Assembly (NCBI GenBank): GCA_021810175.1
Contig: JAJZJJ010000234.1
Coordinates: 1 to 5,689 of the forward strand
Length of the DNA stretch: 5,689 bases
Direction of reading: 5' to 3'
Source of the DNA: Acidobacteriota bacterium
Lineage (GTDB): Bacteria > Acidobacteriota > Terriglobia > Terriglobales > Acidobacteriaceae
The stretch's first letter is position 1, and each line of letters begins with the position of its first letter. Shown piece after piece: positions 1 to 5,689 of this stretch. The position numbers and the translations under genes are program-made. The notes beneath the pieces are model-generated. The model had not been told where the DNA came from. It ran no database searches and saw only the letters and a list, made by a program, of their open reading frames with translations.

Positions 1-226
1 ACTGTTCCTCACCGGCACAGCCGTCGGCATGGAGCCGGTCGTTCGCGTCGATCACCGGCCCGTCGGCGGCGGCGTCATCGGCCCCATAGCGCGAGAGTTG
101 CGTCGCCTCTATTTCGAGGCGGCCCATGGACGGCTCCCTGCATACCGCAAATGGCTCGTTCCCGCCCTCGCTCCGCCTCTCGAAGCGGAAACCCACGCCG
201 TTGCAGCCAGCGAAGCCGGTTGCTGA
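1..226 (+). CDS. ilvE: Branched-chain amino acid aminotransferase (class IV, PLP-dependent), C-terminal fragment
   Basis: This is the 3' end of a gene entering from the left; the frame is open from position 2, giving 74 residues and a TGA at 224-226. The fragment starts LFLTGTA, continues through PVVRVDHRPVGGG and GPIARELRRLYFEA, and ends near YRKWLVP. This is the usual order at the C-terminus of class IV aminotransferases of the IlvE type. In that family the GTA turn contacts the PLP phosphate and substrate carboxylate, and the final helix carries LYF and HG. The enzyme interconverts Val/Leu/Ile and their 2-oxo acids with glutamate/2-oxoglutarate in the cytoplasm. One oddity is that the segment after GTA reads VGMEPV, where family members usually have AE(I/V)TPV. 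There is also an Ala-rich tail of about 17 residues after the last conserved block. The catalytic lysine lies outside the window, so a related class IV enzyme (D-amino acid aminotransferase or aminodeoxychorismate lyase type) is not fully excluded. The dehydrogenase gene follows after 58 bp on the same strand. Confidence 0.8.
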   Translation, partial: LFLTGTAVGMEPVVRVDHRPVGGGVIGPIARELRRLYFEAAHGRLPAYRKWLVPALAPPLEAETHAVAASEAGC

Positions 227-270
227 TCCGCCCTCCCCGTTCATCTGAGTGCTGTGATCTGCTTCCGTCG

Positions 271-279
271 AAAGGAGGA
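271..279 (+). promoter_or_regulatory. Strong Shine-Dalgarno for the glutamate dehydrogenase gene
   Basis: The purine run AAAGGAGGA contains a near-perfect anti-16S match (GGAGG at 274-278). It sits 6 nt before the ATG at 285, which is optimal spacing. It fixes this ATG as the start and suggests efficient translation. No comparable site is seen before the membrane-protein gene downstream. Confidence 0.85.
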
Positions 280-284
280 AGGCA

Positions 285-1541
285 ATGCTGGCAACAACGC
301 AGGAAAGCGCCTACGACATCGCGCTGGCCAATTTCGACGCCGCGGCCGATGCGCTGGATCTCAGTCAGGATATTCGCGACCTCATTCGATATCCGGAAAG
401 GGTCCTCACCGTCTCCGTTCCCGTCCGCATGGACAACGGTCACATTCGCCACTTCGAGGCGCATCGCGTCCAGCACAGCTCCGTTCGCGGTCCCGCGAAA
501 GGCGGCATTCGCTACCATCCCCAGGTCACCCTCGACGAGGTGAAGGCTCTGGCCACGTGGATGACGTGGAAGTGCGCCGTCGTCAACATCCCCTTCGGCG
601 GCGCAAAGGGCGGCGTCACCTGCGATCCCAAACAAATGTCCCCGGGCGAGCTGGAGCGCATGACCCGCCGCTATACCAGCGCCATCCTGCCCCTCATCGG
701 TCCTGACCAGGACATTCCCGCGCCCGACGTCTACACCAGCGCGCAGACTATGGCCTGGGTCATGGATACCTACTCCGCCATGAAAGGCCATCCCGTCCCC
801 GGCGTCGTCACGGGCAAACCCGTCAGCCTCGGAGGGTCCCTGGGACGGGCCGAGGCAACCGGCCGCGGCCTTTTCTACACCGTTCAGAGTGCCTGCGACC
901 ACCTCGGTATCTCCCTCGCGGGCGCAAAGGCCGTCGTTCAGGGCTTCGGCAACGTCGGATCAGTCGCTGCACAGTCTCTGCACCTGGCCGGCGTCATCCT
1001 CATCGCGGTCAACGATTCGACAGGGGGCGTCTACAACCCCAAAGGGCTCGACATCCCCAGCCTCATCCGCTTCAAATCCCGCAACGGCCGCGTCCAGGGA
1101 TTCCCGGACAGCGAGCCGATCGGCCCCGAGGATCTCCTGCGCCTGAAGTGCGACATCCTCGTCCCCGCCGCGCTCGAGAACACCATCCACGCCCGCAATG
1201 CCGCGGCCATCGACGCCAGAATCCTCGCCGAGGGCGCCAACGGACCCGTCACTCCCGACGCCGACAAGATTCTCCAGGAGCACGGCGTGTTCGTCATTCC
1301 CGATATCCTCTGCAACGCCGGAGGCGTGACCGTCTCTTACTTTGAATGGGTGCAGGACGAGCAGCATCTCTTCTGGGAGGTGCAGGATGTCTACGATCGC
1401 CTCGAACGCGTCATGAAAACCGCCTTCCGTGACGTCCTCACCATCCATCAGGACCGAAAAATCCCCATGCGCCTCGCCGCCAACATGCTCGGCATCGGCC
1501 GCGTAGCCGAAGCCGCCAGGCTGCGCGGCCTCTTTCCCTGA
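285..1541 (+). CDS. Glu/Leu/Phe/Val dehydrogenase family protein, probable glutamate dehydrogenase
   Basis: At 418 residues this is the normal length of the hexameric (subfamily I/II) NAD(P)-dependent glutamate dehydrogenases, which reversibly convert glutamate to 2-oxoglutarate and ammonium in the cytoplasm. The N-terminal substrate domain covers about residues 1-185. It has KGGIR (72-76), a second lysine at K96, and the catalytic-lysine motif GGAKGG with K108. D148 in PAPDVY lies 40 residues on, matching the K125/D165 spacing of Clostridium symbiosum GDH. The Rossmann domain follows, with the dinucleotide loop GFGNVGS (220-226) and the end of beta-2 at AVNDSTGG (242-248). Acidic D244 at that point leaves NAD versus NADP preference open. 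NAGGVTVSYFEW (344-355) is the glutamate-type version of the closing motif, and S351 is the likely gamma-carboxylate contact. Leucine dehydrogenases are shorter and differ here. The start is fixed by an ideal ribosome binding site. It lies 58 bp behind the aminotransferase, with no visible terminator between them, so co-transcription is likely. Substrate is assigned by motif only; gdhA or gudB/rocG-type naming is not resolved. Confidence 0.93.
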   Translation: MLATTQESAYDIALANFDAAADALDLSQDIRDLIRYPERVLTVSVPVRMDNGHIRHFEAHRVQHSSVRGPAKGGIRYHPQVTLDEVKALATWMTWKCAVVNIPFGGAKGGVTCDPKQMSPGELERMTRRYTSAILPLIGPDQDIPAPDVYTSAQTMAWVMDTYSAMKGHPVPGVVTGKPVSLGGSLGRAEATGRGLFYTVQSACDHLGISLAGAKAVVQGFGNVGSVAAQSLHLAGVILIAVNDSTGGVYNPKGLDIPSLIRFKSRNGRVQGFPDSEPIGPEDLLRLKCDILVPAALENTIHARNAAAIDARILAEGANGPVTPDADKILQEHGVFVIPDILCNAGGVTVSYFEWVQDEQHLFWEVQDVYDRLERVMKTAFRDVLTIHQDRKIPMRLAANMLGIGRVAEAARLRGLFP

Positions 1542-1592
1542 ACCGGGCGCAACACCTCGGATCCAACCCTCCAGCCGCCTTTCCAAAGCAGC

Positions 1593-1598
1593 TATAGT
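1593..1598 (+). promoter_or_regulatory. Possible -10 element just upstream of the membrane-protein gene
   Basis: The hexamer TATAGT matches the sigma-70 -10 consensus at 5 of 6 positions. It ends 9 nt before the ATG at 1608, so transcription from it would begin about 1604-1607 and give an almost leaderless mRNA. That would agree with the absence of a Shine-Dalgarno in front of this gene. There is no recognisable -35 hexamer 16-18 bp upstream and no extended -10 TG, so the call is weak. Read-through from the dehydrogenase gene 66 bp upstream is the alternative. Confidence 0.3.
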
Positions 1599-1607
1599 GT
1601 CAACAAG

Positions 1608-3323
1608 ATGCGCAGTCGTCTTTTCTGGGTCATCATTCCTGCCGGAGCTTTACTGGCCATTCTCCCTCTTCTGCTCAGGGGGCCTTCCTGTGGCGACGAC
1701 TTCCAGTTCCACCTGCGCAACTGGCTTGAGGTCGGCGCTCAGTGGAAACAGGGCGTCCTGCTGCCTCGCTGGGACTTCACCTCCACATGGAATTCCGGCG
1801 AGCCTCGATTCGTCTTCTATCCGCCGCTCTCGTGGTCGCTCGGCGCGCTCCTCGGGCTCATCCTGCCCTGGGCCGCGGTTCCAGCCGCATTCATCTGGCT
1901 CACTCTCTGCGCCTGCGGATCCACGATGTACCGGCTGGCCCGCGAATGGACCGGCGCAACCGGCGCGCTCGTCGCTTCCTGCTTCTTCATGGTGAATCCC
2001 TACATGCTTTTCACCTTTATGGAGCGCACGGCTTTCGCTGAGTTCCTGGCCGCTGCGTGGATTCCCCTGCTCCTGCTGGCGATTCTGCGGCCCCGCATTT
2101 CCATTCCCGGCATTGCCATCCCCGTCGCTTTACTCTGGCTCACCAACGACCCCGCGGCCGTCATGGGCTGCTATTCCCTCGCCCTGCTGGCCCTCGTGCG
2201 CGTCGCCTGGCTCTGGGCTGCGCGCCACCAGCGCCGCCAGGCGATCATGGATGCCGCGCGCGCGACGATTGGCGTCTGCCTCGGCCTGGCCCTCTCCGGC
2301 TTCTATCTCATTCCCGCCATCGTGGAACAGGGCTGGGTTCACATCATCCTCGAGGACGTCCCCCAAACCAGCTATCCCAATAACTTCCTCTTCGGACACG
2401 TCGGCAGCGTCTCGCACGTCGCAATTCTCCACCGAGTTTCGCTGTCTTCCATTGCGCTCATTCTTCTCATCGCCGCATTCGCCGCCTTTGCCATGATCCG
2501 CCGCGGAGCCTCCGCACCCAGCGATCGCGACGAATGGCGCAGGCTGGCCCTAATCGCACTCCTCATCCTTGCTGGCGCACTCTCTTTTCTGCTGACCTCC
2601 GTCAGCGCGCCCCTGTGGCGCTTGACCCCCGAGCTCAAATTCCTGCAGTTTCCCTGGCGGTTTGACGCCGTGCTCGGCTCGATTGCCGCCACACTCCTGG
2701 CCCTGGCCTTCAAACCGACAACCCGCTTCCTGCCACGCGGACTGGCGATCCTTGCCTCAACGGCTCTGCTGGTAAGCCTCATCGGAGGCGCCGTCGGCAA
2801 CCGCATCTTCCGCCAATACTGCGGCCCATCCAACAGCGTATCGAGCATTCTCTTCACCTTCGAGCGCGGCGTCACCCACGACCCGACCGATGAATACACC
2901 CCGCTCACTTCCCTTTCGTCCACCATCGGCCACAACAATCCGCCCGCGTGGATCGCCGACGCACCCGGAAACCCTCCCCCGCAAACTGCTGTGGCTCCTG
3001 ATCTGGTCTCGCTGAAAACCCGTCTTCACTTCACCGTCACCAGCCCCAGGCCCGCCTATTTCGTCATCAACCTCCGCAACTATCCGGCATGGCGCGTGAC
3101 CCTCAACGGAAACCCCGTCACGCACCTCCCGCATCGGACGGACGGCCTCATTGTTGTGCCCATTCCGGCCGGCAAATCCGTCATCAGCATCCGCTACGCC
3201 GTAACTCCGGATTTGATTGCCGGATCAATTCTCACTCTTCTCGCAGCGGCACTCCTGCTGGCAATCCGGAAGACCCGCTGGCTGGCAGCCGAACTCCCCG
3301 ATCACGCAATGGCGAAGGCGTAG
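1608..3323 (+). CDS. Polytopic membrane protein, PTPS-related / YfhO / GT-C-like family, function unknown
   Basis: This 571-residue protein has an N-terminal membrane anchor (about 6-24) and roughly ten further hydrophobic segments between about 75 and 395. A soluble stretch (about 396-532) and a last helix (about 536-554) follow, then a short basic tail. The first external loop has GDDFQFHLRNW (29-39), then LPRWD (52-56) and FVFYPPLSW (68-76). Further on is FLQFPWRFD (345-353). These blocks resemble the family labelled 6-pyruvoyl-tetrahydropterin-synthase-related membrane proteins (PF10131), which has no pterin chemistry in it. They also resemble YfhO and other GT-C glycosyltransferases, where an acidic residue in the first external loop is catalytic; D30/D31 would be the candidates. 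The C-terminal soluble part has the beta-rich pattern NYPAWRVTLNGNPV (491-504) and VPIPAGKSVISIRY (517-530), as in YfhO-like proteins. A role in transferring a lipid-linked sugar to an envelope polymer or protein is inferred. No Shine-Dalgarno is visible; ATG 1608 is chosen because it directly precedes the anchor. Confidence 0.75.
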   Translation: MRSRLFWVIIPAGALLAILPLLLRGPSCGDDFQFHLRNWLEVGAQWKQGVLLPRWDFTSTWNSGEPRFVFYPPLSWSLGALLGLILPWAAVPAAFIWLTLCACGSTMYRLAREWTGATGALVASCFFMVNPYMLFTFMERTAFAEFLAAAWIPLLLLAILRPRISIPGIAIPVALLWLTNDPAAVMGCYSLALLALVRVAWLWAARHQRRQAIMDAARATIGVCLGLALSGFYLIPAIVEQGWVHIILEDVPQTSYPNNFLFGHVGSVSHVAILHRVSLSSIALILLIAAFAAFAMIRRGASAPSDRDEWRRLALIALLILAGALSFLLTSVSAPLWRLTPELKFLQFPWRFDAVLGSIAATLLALAFKPTTRFLPRGLAILASTALLVSLIGGAVGNRIFRQYCGPSNSVSSILFTFERGVTHDPTDEYTPLTSLSSTIGHNNPPAWIADAPGNPPPQTAVAPDLVSLKTRLHFTVTSPRPAYFVINLRNYPAWRVTLNGNPVTHLPHRTDGLIVVPIPAGKSVISIRYAVTPDLIAGSILTLLAAALLLAIRKTRWLAAELPDHAMAKA

Positions 3324-3369
3324 CCCGCGACCCTGGTCCGCAGAATGGCCACTTCGGGTGCAGAAATAT

Positions 3370-3384
3370 GCTGCCAGCCGCAGC
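3370..3384 (+). other. Small GC-rich hairpin downstream of the membrane-protein gene
   Basis: GCTGC (3370-3374) and GCAGC (3380-3384) are perfect inverted arms around a 5-nt loop, 46 bp after the stop codon. The stem is only 5 bp and no T-run follows (CTGTCTCAG comes next), so it does not qualify as an intrinsic terminator. It is recorded because it is the clearest fold in the 277-bp gap. It may be a chance event in GC-rich DNA. Confidence 0.2.
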
Positions 3385-3444
3385 CTGTCTCAGAGATTTC
3401 GAAAGCTCGCTCGACCAGCCCGGTCAGGTGTGCTGTCTGCGCGG

Positions 3445-3450
3445 TATGCT
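3445..3450 (+). promoter_or_regulatory. Possible -10 element upstream of the GH31 gene
   Basis: TATGCT matches the -10 consensus at 4 of 6 positions and lies in the gap between the membrane-protein gene and the glycosidase gene, where a promoter is expected. Use of it would give a leader of about 140 nt. No good -35 hexamer is present at 16-18 bp upstream (the region reads GGTCAGG). No operator palindrome could be recognised, so how the glycosidase is regulated remains unknown. Confidence 0.22.
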
Positions 3451-3589
3451 ACTGAAGAATTCGATCAATGGAACTTAAAGGTCGCCGTGTACGATCCCTG
3501 CCGTTTCTCTCACTGCGTCAGCTATCCGCATGAGTTCGGTGAGCAAATGCCTCGCTCGCTCAGTTTGACTCATCACCGCCAAACACCCC

Positions 3590-3595
3590 GAGGAG
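3590..3595 (+). promoter_or_regulatory. Shine-Dalgarno for the GH31 gene
   Basis: GAGGAG ends 5 nt before the ATG at 3601, which is good spacing. It selects this start, and the resulting N-terminus is a well-formed export signal. That mutually supports both calls. Confidence 0.75.
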
Positions 3596-3600
3596 ATGGA

Positions 3601-5689
3601 ATGACTCGAAAAACCGGTGGCTTGCTAAAGGTGTGGCTGCAGGCACTATCGTGCCTCATCGTCGCGAACCTCGCTGTCGCCTACGGACAGCAGCCCGCAA
3701 CCCATCCGGACCTCGTCCTGAGCGAGCAGCAAACTTCCGCAGCCGAAATCTTTCATCTCTCCACCGGGACCCTGCGCATCAAGCCCTGCGGCCATGACAT
3801 CGTCCGCGTTACGTACGTGACCGGATCGTCCATCCCCGGCCTCAGCAATCCCGCACTGTCCGATTCCGCCTGCCCAACCGCACCGTTTTCCGTCTACGAC
3901 GCCGGCCCGTCCATCGAGATCGTCACGGGAACTCTGCGCGTCGACGTCGACAAAAACAGCTCGGCCGTCAGCTTCAGCCGCTATGGCAGGCCGATGCTCG
4001 CTGAGACAAGCTGGCCATTTCCCCGCCGAATCATTCCCACCGTCACGGATGGTCAGGCCGTGCACTCCGCTTCAGTCTGGTTTGCCCTGCATCCCCAGGA
4101 ACGCCTCTACGGTCTGGGCCAGCATCAGACCGGCCTGCTCAATGAGCGAAACACCCAGCTCATCCTCTCCCAGGACAACACCAACATCTCCATTCCCTTC
4201 TTTCTTTCCTCCAGAGGTTACGGAGTGCTGTGGAACAGCGCTTCCGTCACCGACTGGAACAACCGCTTTCGCCAGGTCGTCACCTTCCAGTCGAATGACG
4301 ACGACGCCGTCGATTACTACTACATTGGCGGTCCCTCCTTTGACAAAATCATCGCCGGATATCGCCGGCTGAGCGGCCAGGTTCCTCTCTTCCCGCGCTG
4401 GGCTTACGGATACTGGCAGTCTCGGCTCGCCTACGCAAGCCGAAAGCAGTTGCTTGGCGTCGCCGCAAAGTATCGCGCCCTCCACATTCCGCTCGACAAC
4501 GTCGTCCTCGACGCCGGATGGGAGACCGAGTTTGGCTCCCGCGTCTTCAATTCCAACTACCCGGACCCTGCATCGATGGTCCAGCGCCTGCACGATGAGC
4601 ATGTCCATCTCATGGTTTCCATCTGGCCGCTCTTTCAGCCAAACAGCAGGAATTTCCAGGAACTCGAGTCCCACGGCTATTTCGTGACGCTCGGCCCCCA
4701 TCACCTGCCCTCCTACATGCCCGGCGCACGCCTCTACGACGCTTTCAGTCCCGGCGCACGCCGCATGTACTGGCATCAGGTAAAAAAGTCGCTCTACGAC
4801 ATCGGCGTGGACGCCTACTGGATGGACTCGACCGAGCCTGCCGACCTATACGCCGAAGAACACGGACCCATGCTCGCAGGCGCCAAAACCGCCCTCGGCA
4901 ATGGCTCGAAGTACGCCAATATGTTCCCCCTGATGACCACCACCGCGATCTATGACGGGCTGCGCCGCCAGCCCGGCAACAAGCGCGTATTCATCCTCAC
5001 CCGCTCCGCTTTTACCGGAATGCAGCGCAACGCGGTCTCCGTCTGGTCAGGAGATACCACTACCACCTTTGATGCCCTCCGGCGGCAGATCCCCGCGGCT
5101 CTCAACTACTCCATGAGCGGCCTGCCCTACTGGACCAGCGACATCGGCGGCTTTGTCGGCGACAACGCCAGCAATCCCGCCTTCCGCCAACTCTTTGTCC
5201 GCTGGTTCGAGTTCGGCGCCTTTTGCCCCATCTTCCGCGCTCACGGAGCACGTCCTCAGAACGAGCTGTGGTCGTACGGCGCACGCGCTCAGAAAATTCT
5301 CACCCTCTACGACCGTCTCCGCTATCGCCTGATGCCCTACATCTACACCATGGCCGCTCGGACCACCTTCGACAGCTACACGCCCATGCGCGCCCTGGTA
5401 TTCGATTTCCCATCCGATCCCAGAGCCGTGGGCATCAGCAACGAATATATGTTCGGACCCTCGATCCTGGTCGCTCCCGTCACTCGCCAGGGCGCAAGGT
5501 CCCGCAACGTCTACCTGCCCAAAGGAACCGACTGGTACGACTTCTGGACCGGCCAGCGCTATGCCGGAGGCCAGGTCATCCATCGGGCGGCTCCCCTCGG
5601 AACGCTGCCCCTGTACGTTCGTGCCGGCAGCATTCTCCCCATGGGTCCGGAAGAACAGTACACTGGTCAGCATCCGCATGCTCCCATCG
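3601..5689 (+). CDS. Secreted glycoside hydrolase family 31 (alpha-xylosidase / alpha-glucosidase type), C-terminus beyond window
   Basis: The frame runs 696 codons to the right edge without a stop. Residues 1-27 form a Sec signal peptide: basic R3/K4/K10, a hydrophobic core, and AVA before Y28 as the likely cleavage site. The enzyme is therefore periplasmic or extracellular. An N-terminal beta-sandwich (about 45-255) carries ERLYGLGQ (167-174), typical of GH31. The (beta/alpha)8 barrel follows (about 265-590). Its nucleophile is D409 in YWMDSTEP (406-413), and the likely acid/base is D485 in WSGD (482-485). Other conserved pocket residues are D304 and W307 (LDAGW), W342, R468 (LTRSAF), D514 in SDIGGF (513-518) and H548 (RAHG). 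The proximal C-terminal beta-domain starts near 595 and includes MFGPSILVAPV (617-627) and LYVRAGSILP (671-680). Only the distal C-terminal domain is missing. The family is retaining and removes alpha-linked xylose, glucose or galactose from non-reducing ends. The WMDSTEP form resembles xyloglucan alpha-xylosidases more than the WIDMNE form of maltase types, but substrate is not settled. No PA14 insert is seen in the N-terminal half. It is preceded by a good ribosome binding site, and its 277-bp upstream gap suggests independent transcription. Confidence 0.93.
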   Translation, partial: MTRKTGGLLKVWLQALSCLIVANLAVAYGQQPATHPDLVLSEQQTSAAEIFHLSTGTLRIKPCGHDIVRVTYVTGSSIPGLSNPALSDSACPTAPFSVYDAGPSIEIVTGTLRVDVDKNSSAVSFSRYGRPMLAETSWPFPRRIIPTVTDGQAVHSASVWFALHPQERLYGLGQHQTGLLNERNTQLILSQDNTNISIPFFLSSRGYGVLWNSASVTDWNNRFRQVVTFQSNDDDAVDYYYIGGPSFDKIIAGYRRLSGQVPLFPRWAYGYWQSRLAYASRKQLLGVAAKYRALHIPLDNVVLDAGWETEFGSRVFNSNYPDPASMVQRLHDEHVHLMVSIWPLFQPNSRNFQELESHGYFVTLGPHHLPSYMPGARLYDAFSPGARRMYWHQVKKSLYDIGVDAYWMDSTEPADLYAEEHGPMLAGAKTALGNGSKYANMFPLMTTTAIYDGLRRQPGNKRVFILTRSAFTGMQRNAVSVWSGDTTTTFDALRRQIPAALNYSMSGLPYWTSDIGGFVGDNASNPAFRQLFVRWFEFGAFCPIFRAHGARPQNELWSYGARAQKILTLYDRLRYRLMPYIYTMAARTTFDSYTPMRALVFDFPSDPRAVGISNEYMFGPSILVAPVTRQGARSRNVYLPKGTDWYDFWTGQRYAGGQVIHRAAPLGTLPLYVRAGSILPMGPEEQYTGQHPHAPI

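Noticed and set aside
254..706. 150-codon + strand frame overlapping the dehydrogenase start
   Set aside because: It is Arg/Pro/His-rich, out of frame with a well-supported enzyme, and lacks a ribosome binding site. It is a composition shadow, as are 151-543 and 889-1146.
75..902. 275-codon antisense reading frame overlapping the aminotransferase end and the dehydrogenase
   Set aside because: It lies opposite genes with clear family motifs, its translation is low-complexity Gly/Arg/Asp-rich without recognisable motifs, and it arises from the strong G/C third-position bias. The same applies to antisense frames at 960-1586, 2372-2938, 4072-4776 and 5047-5679.
3370..3395. Intrinsic terminator after the membrane-protein gene
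   Set aside because: The stem is 5 bp and there is no following T-run. No other convincing terminator was found in any of the three gaps.
3089..3478. 129-codon + strand frame running from the membrane-protein end into the gap
   Set aside because: Most of it overlaps the C-terminal coding region out of frame, it has shadow-type composition, and no start signal was seen.
3468..3533. 21-codon reading frame (MELKGRRVRSLP...) in the 277-bp gap
   Set aside because: It has only a weak GAAGAA upstream and no regulatory codon run such as repeated His/Trp/Leu. It is too short to support without conservation, so it is mentioned only under the gap finding.
3596..3604. Two-codon ATG GAA TGA overlapping the glycosidase start
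   Set aside because: Its ATG directly abuts the Shine-Dalgarno with no spacing, so initiation there is unlikely. The ATG at 3601 has correct spacing and leads into a signal peptide.
3601..3690. Lipoprotein signal (Cys18 in the glycosidase N-terminus)
   Set aside because: The residues before the Cys (A-L-S) do not fit a lipobox well, and the hydrophobic core continues past it to a good AVA cleavage site, so ordinary Sec export is preferred.
1..5689. A novel defence, mobile or CRISPR-like system
   Set aside because: All coding capacity is explained by four metabolic or envelope genes. No repeat array, transposase, integrase, nuclease or toxin motif, tRNA or attachment-site pattern was seen on either strand.

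Overview
The window reads as chromosomal DNA from a high-GC Gram-negative-type bacterium (about 60% GC by eye, with strong C/G preference at third codon positions). The gene types (a PTPS-related membrane protein, a secreted GH31 glycosidase, and a Glu/Leu/Phe/Val dehydrogenase of this style) would fit Acidobacteriota, class Terriglobia. That assignment is inferred from family resemblance and is not proven by any marker gene here.

Layout: all four supported genes are on the + strand. (1) Positions 1-226 hold the last 74 codons of a class IV, branched-chain-type aminotransferase (ilvE-like), cut by the left edge. (2) After 58 bp, 285-1541 is a complete glutamate dehydrogenase-type enzyme with all expected catalytic residues and a strong Shine-Dalgarno. 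(3) After 66 bp, 1608-3323 is a complete polytopic membrane protein of the PTPS-related / YfhO / GT-C-like type, of unknown substrate. (4) After a 277-bp gap with no convincing gene, 3601-5689 is a secreted family 31 glycoside hydrolase (alpha-xylosidase or alpha-glucosidase type). It has an intact barrel and catalytic residues but is cut by the right edge.

How they may work together: the aminotransferase and glutamate dehydrogenase form a plausible nitrogen pair. Transamination between branched-chain amino acids and 2-oxoglutarate/glutamate is replenished or drained by reversible glutamate deamination, and the short gap allows co-transcription. The membrane protein and the glycosidase both concern the cell envelope or exterior, but nothing in the sequence ties them to each other or to the nitrogen pair. 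The 277-bp gap suggests the glycosidase has its own promoter.

No RNA genes, CRISPR array, insertion sequence, integrase, toxin-antitoxin or phage-defence genes were seen. The long antisense reading frames are composition-driven shadows. I found no evidence of a new multi-gene system. The points most worth a second look are the altered substrate-loop motif of the aminotransferase, the uncharacterised membrane protein, and the unresolved specificity of the GH31 enzyme.
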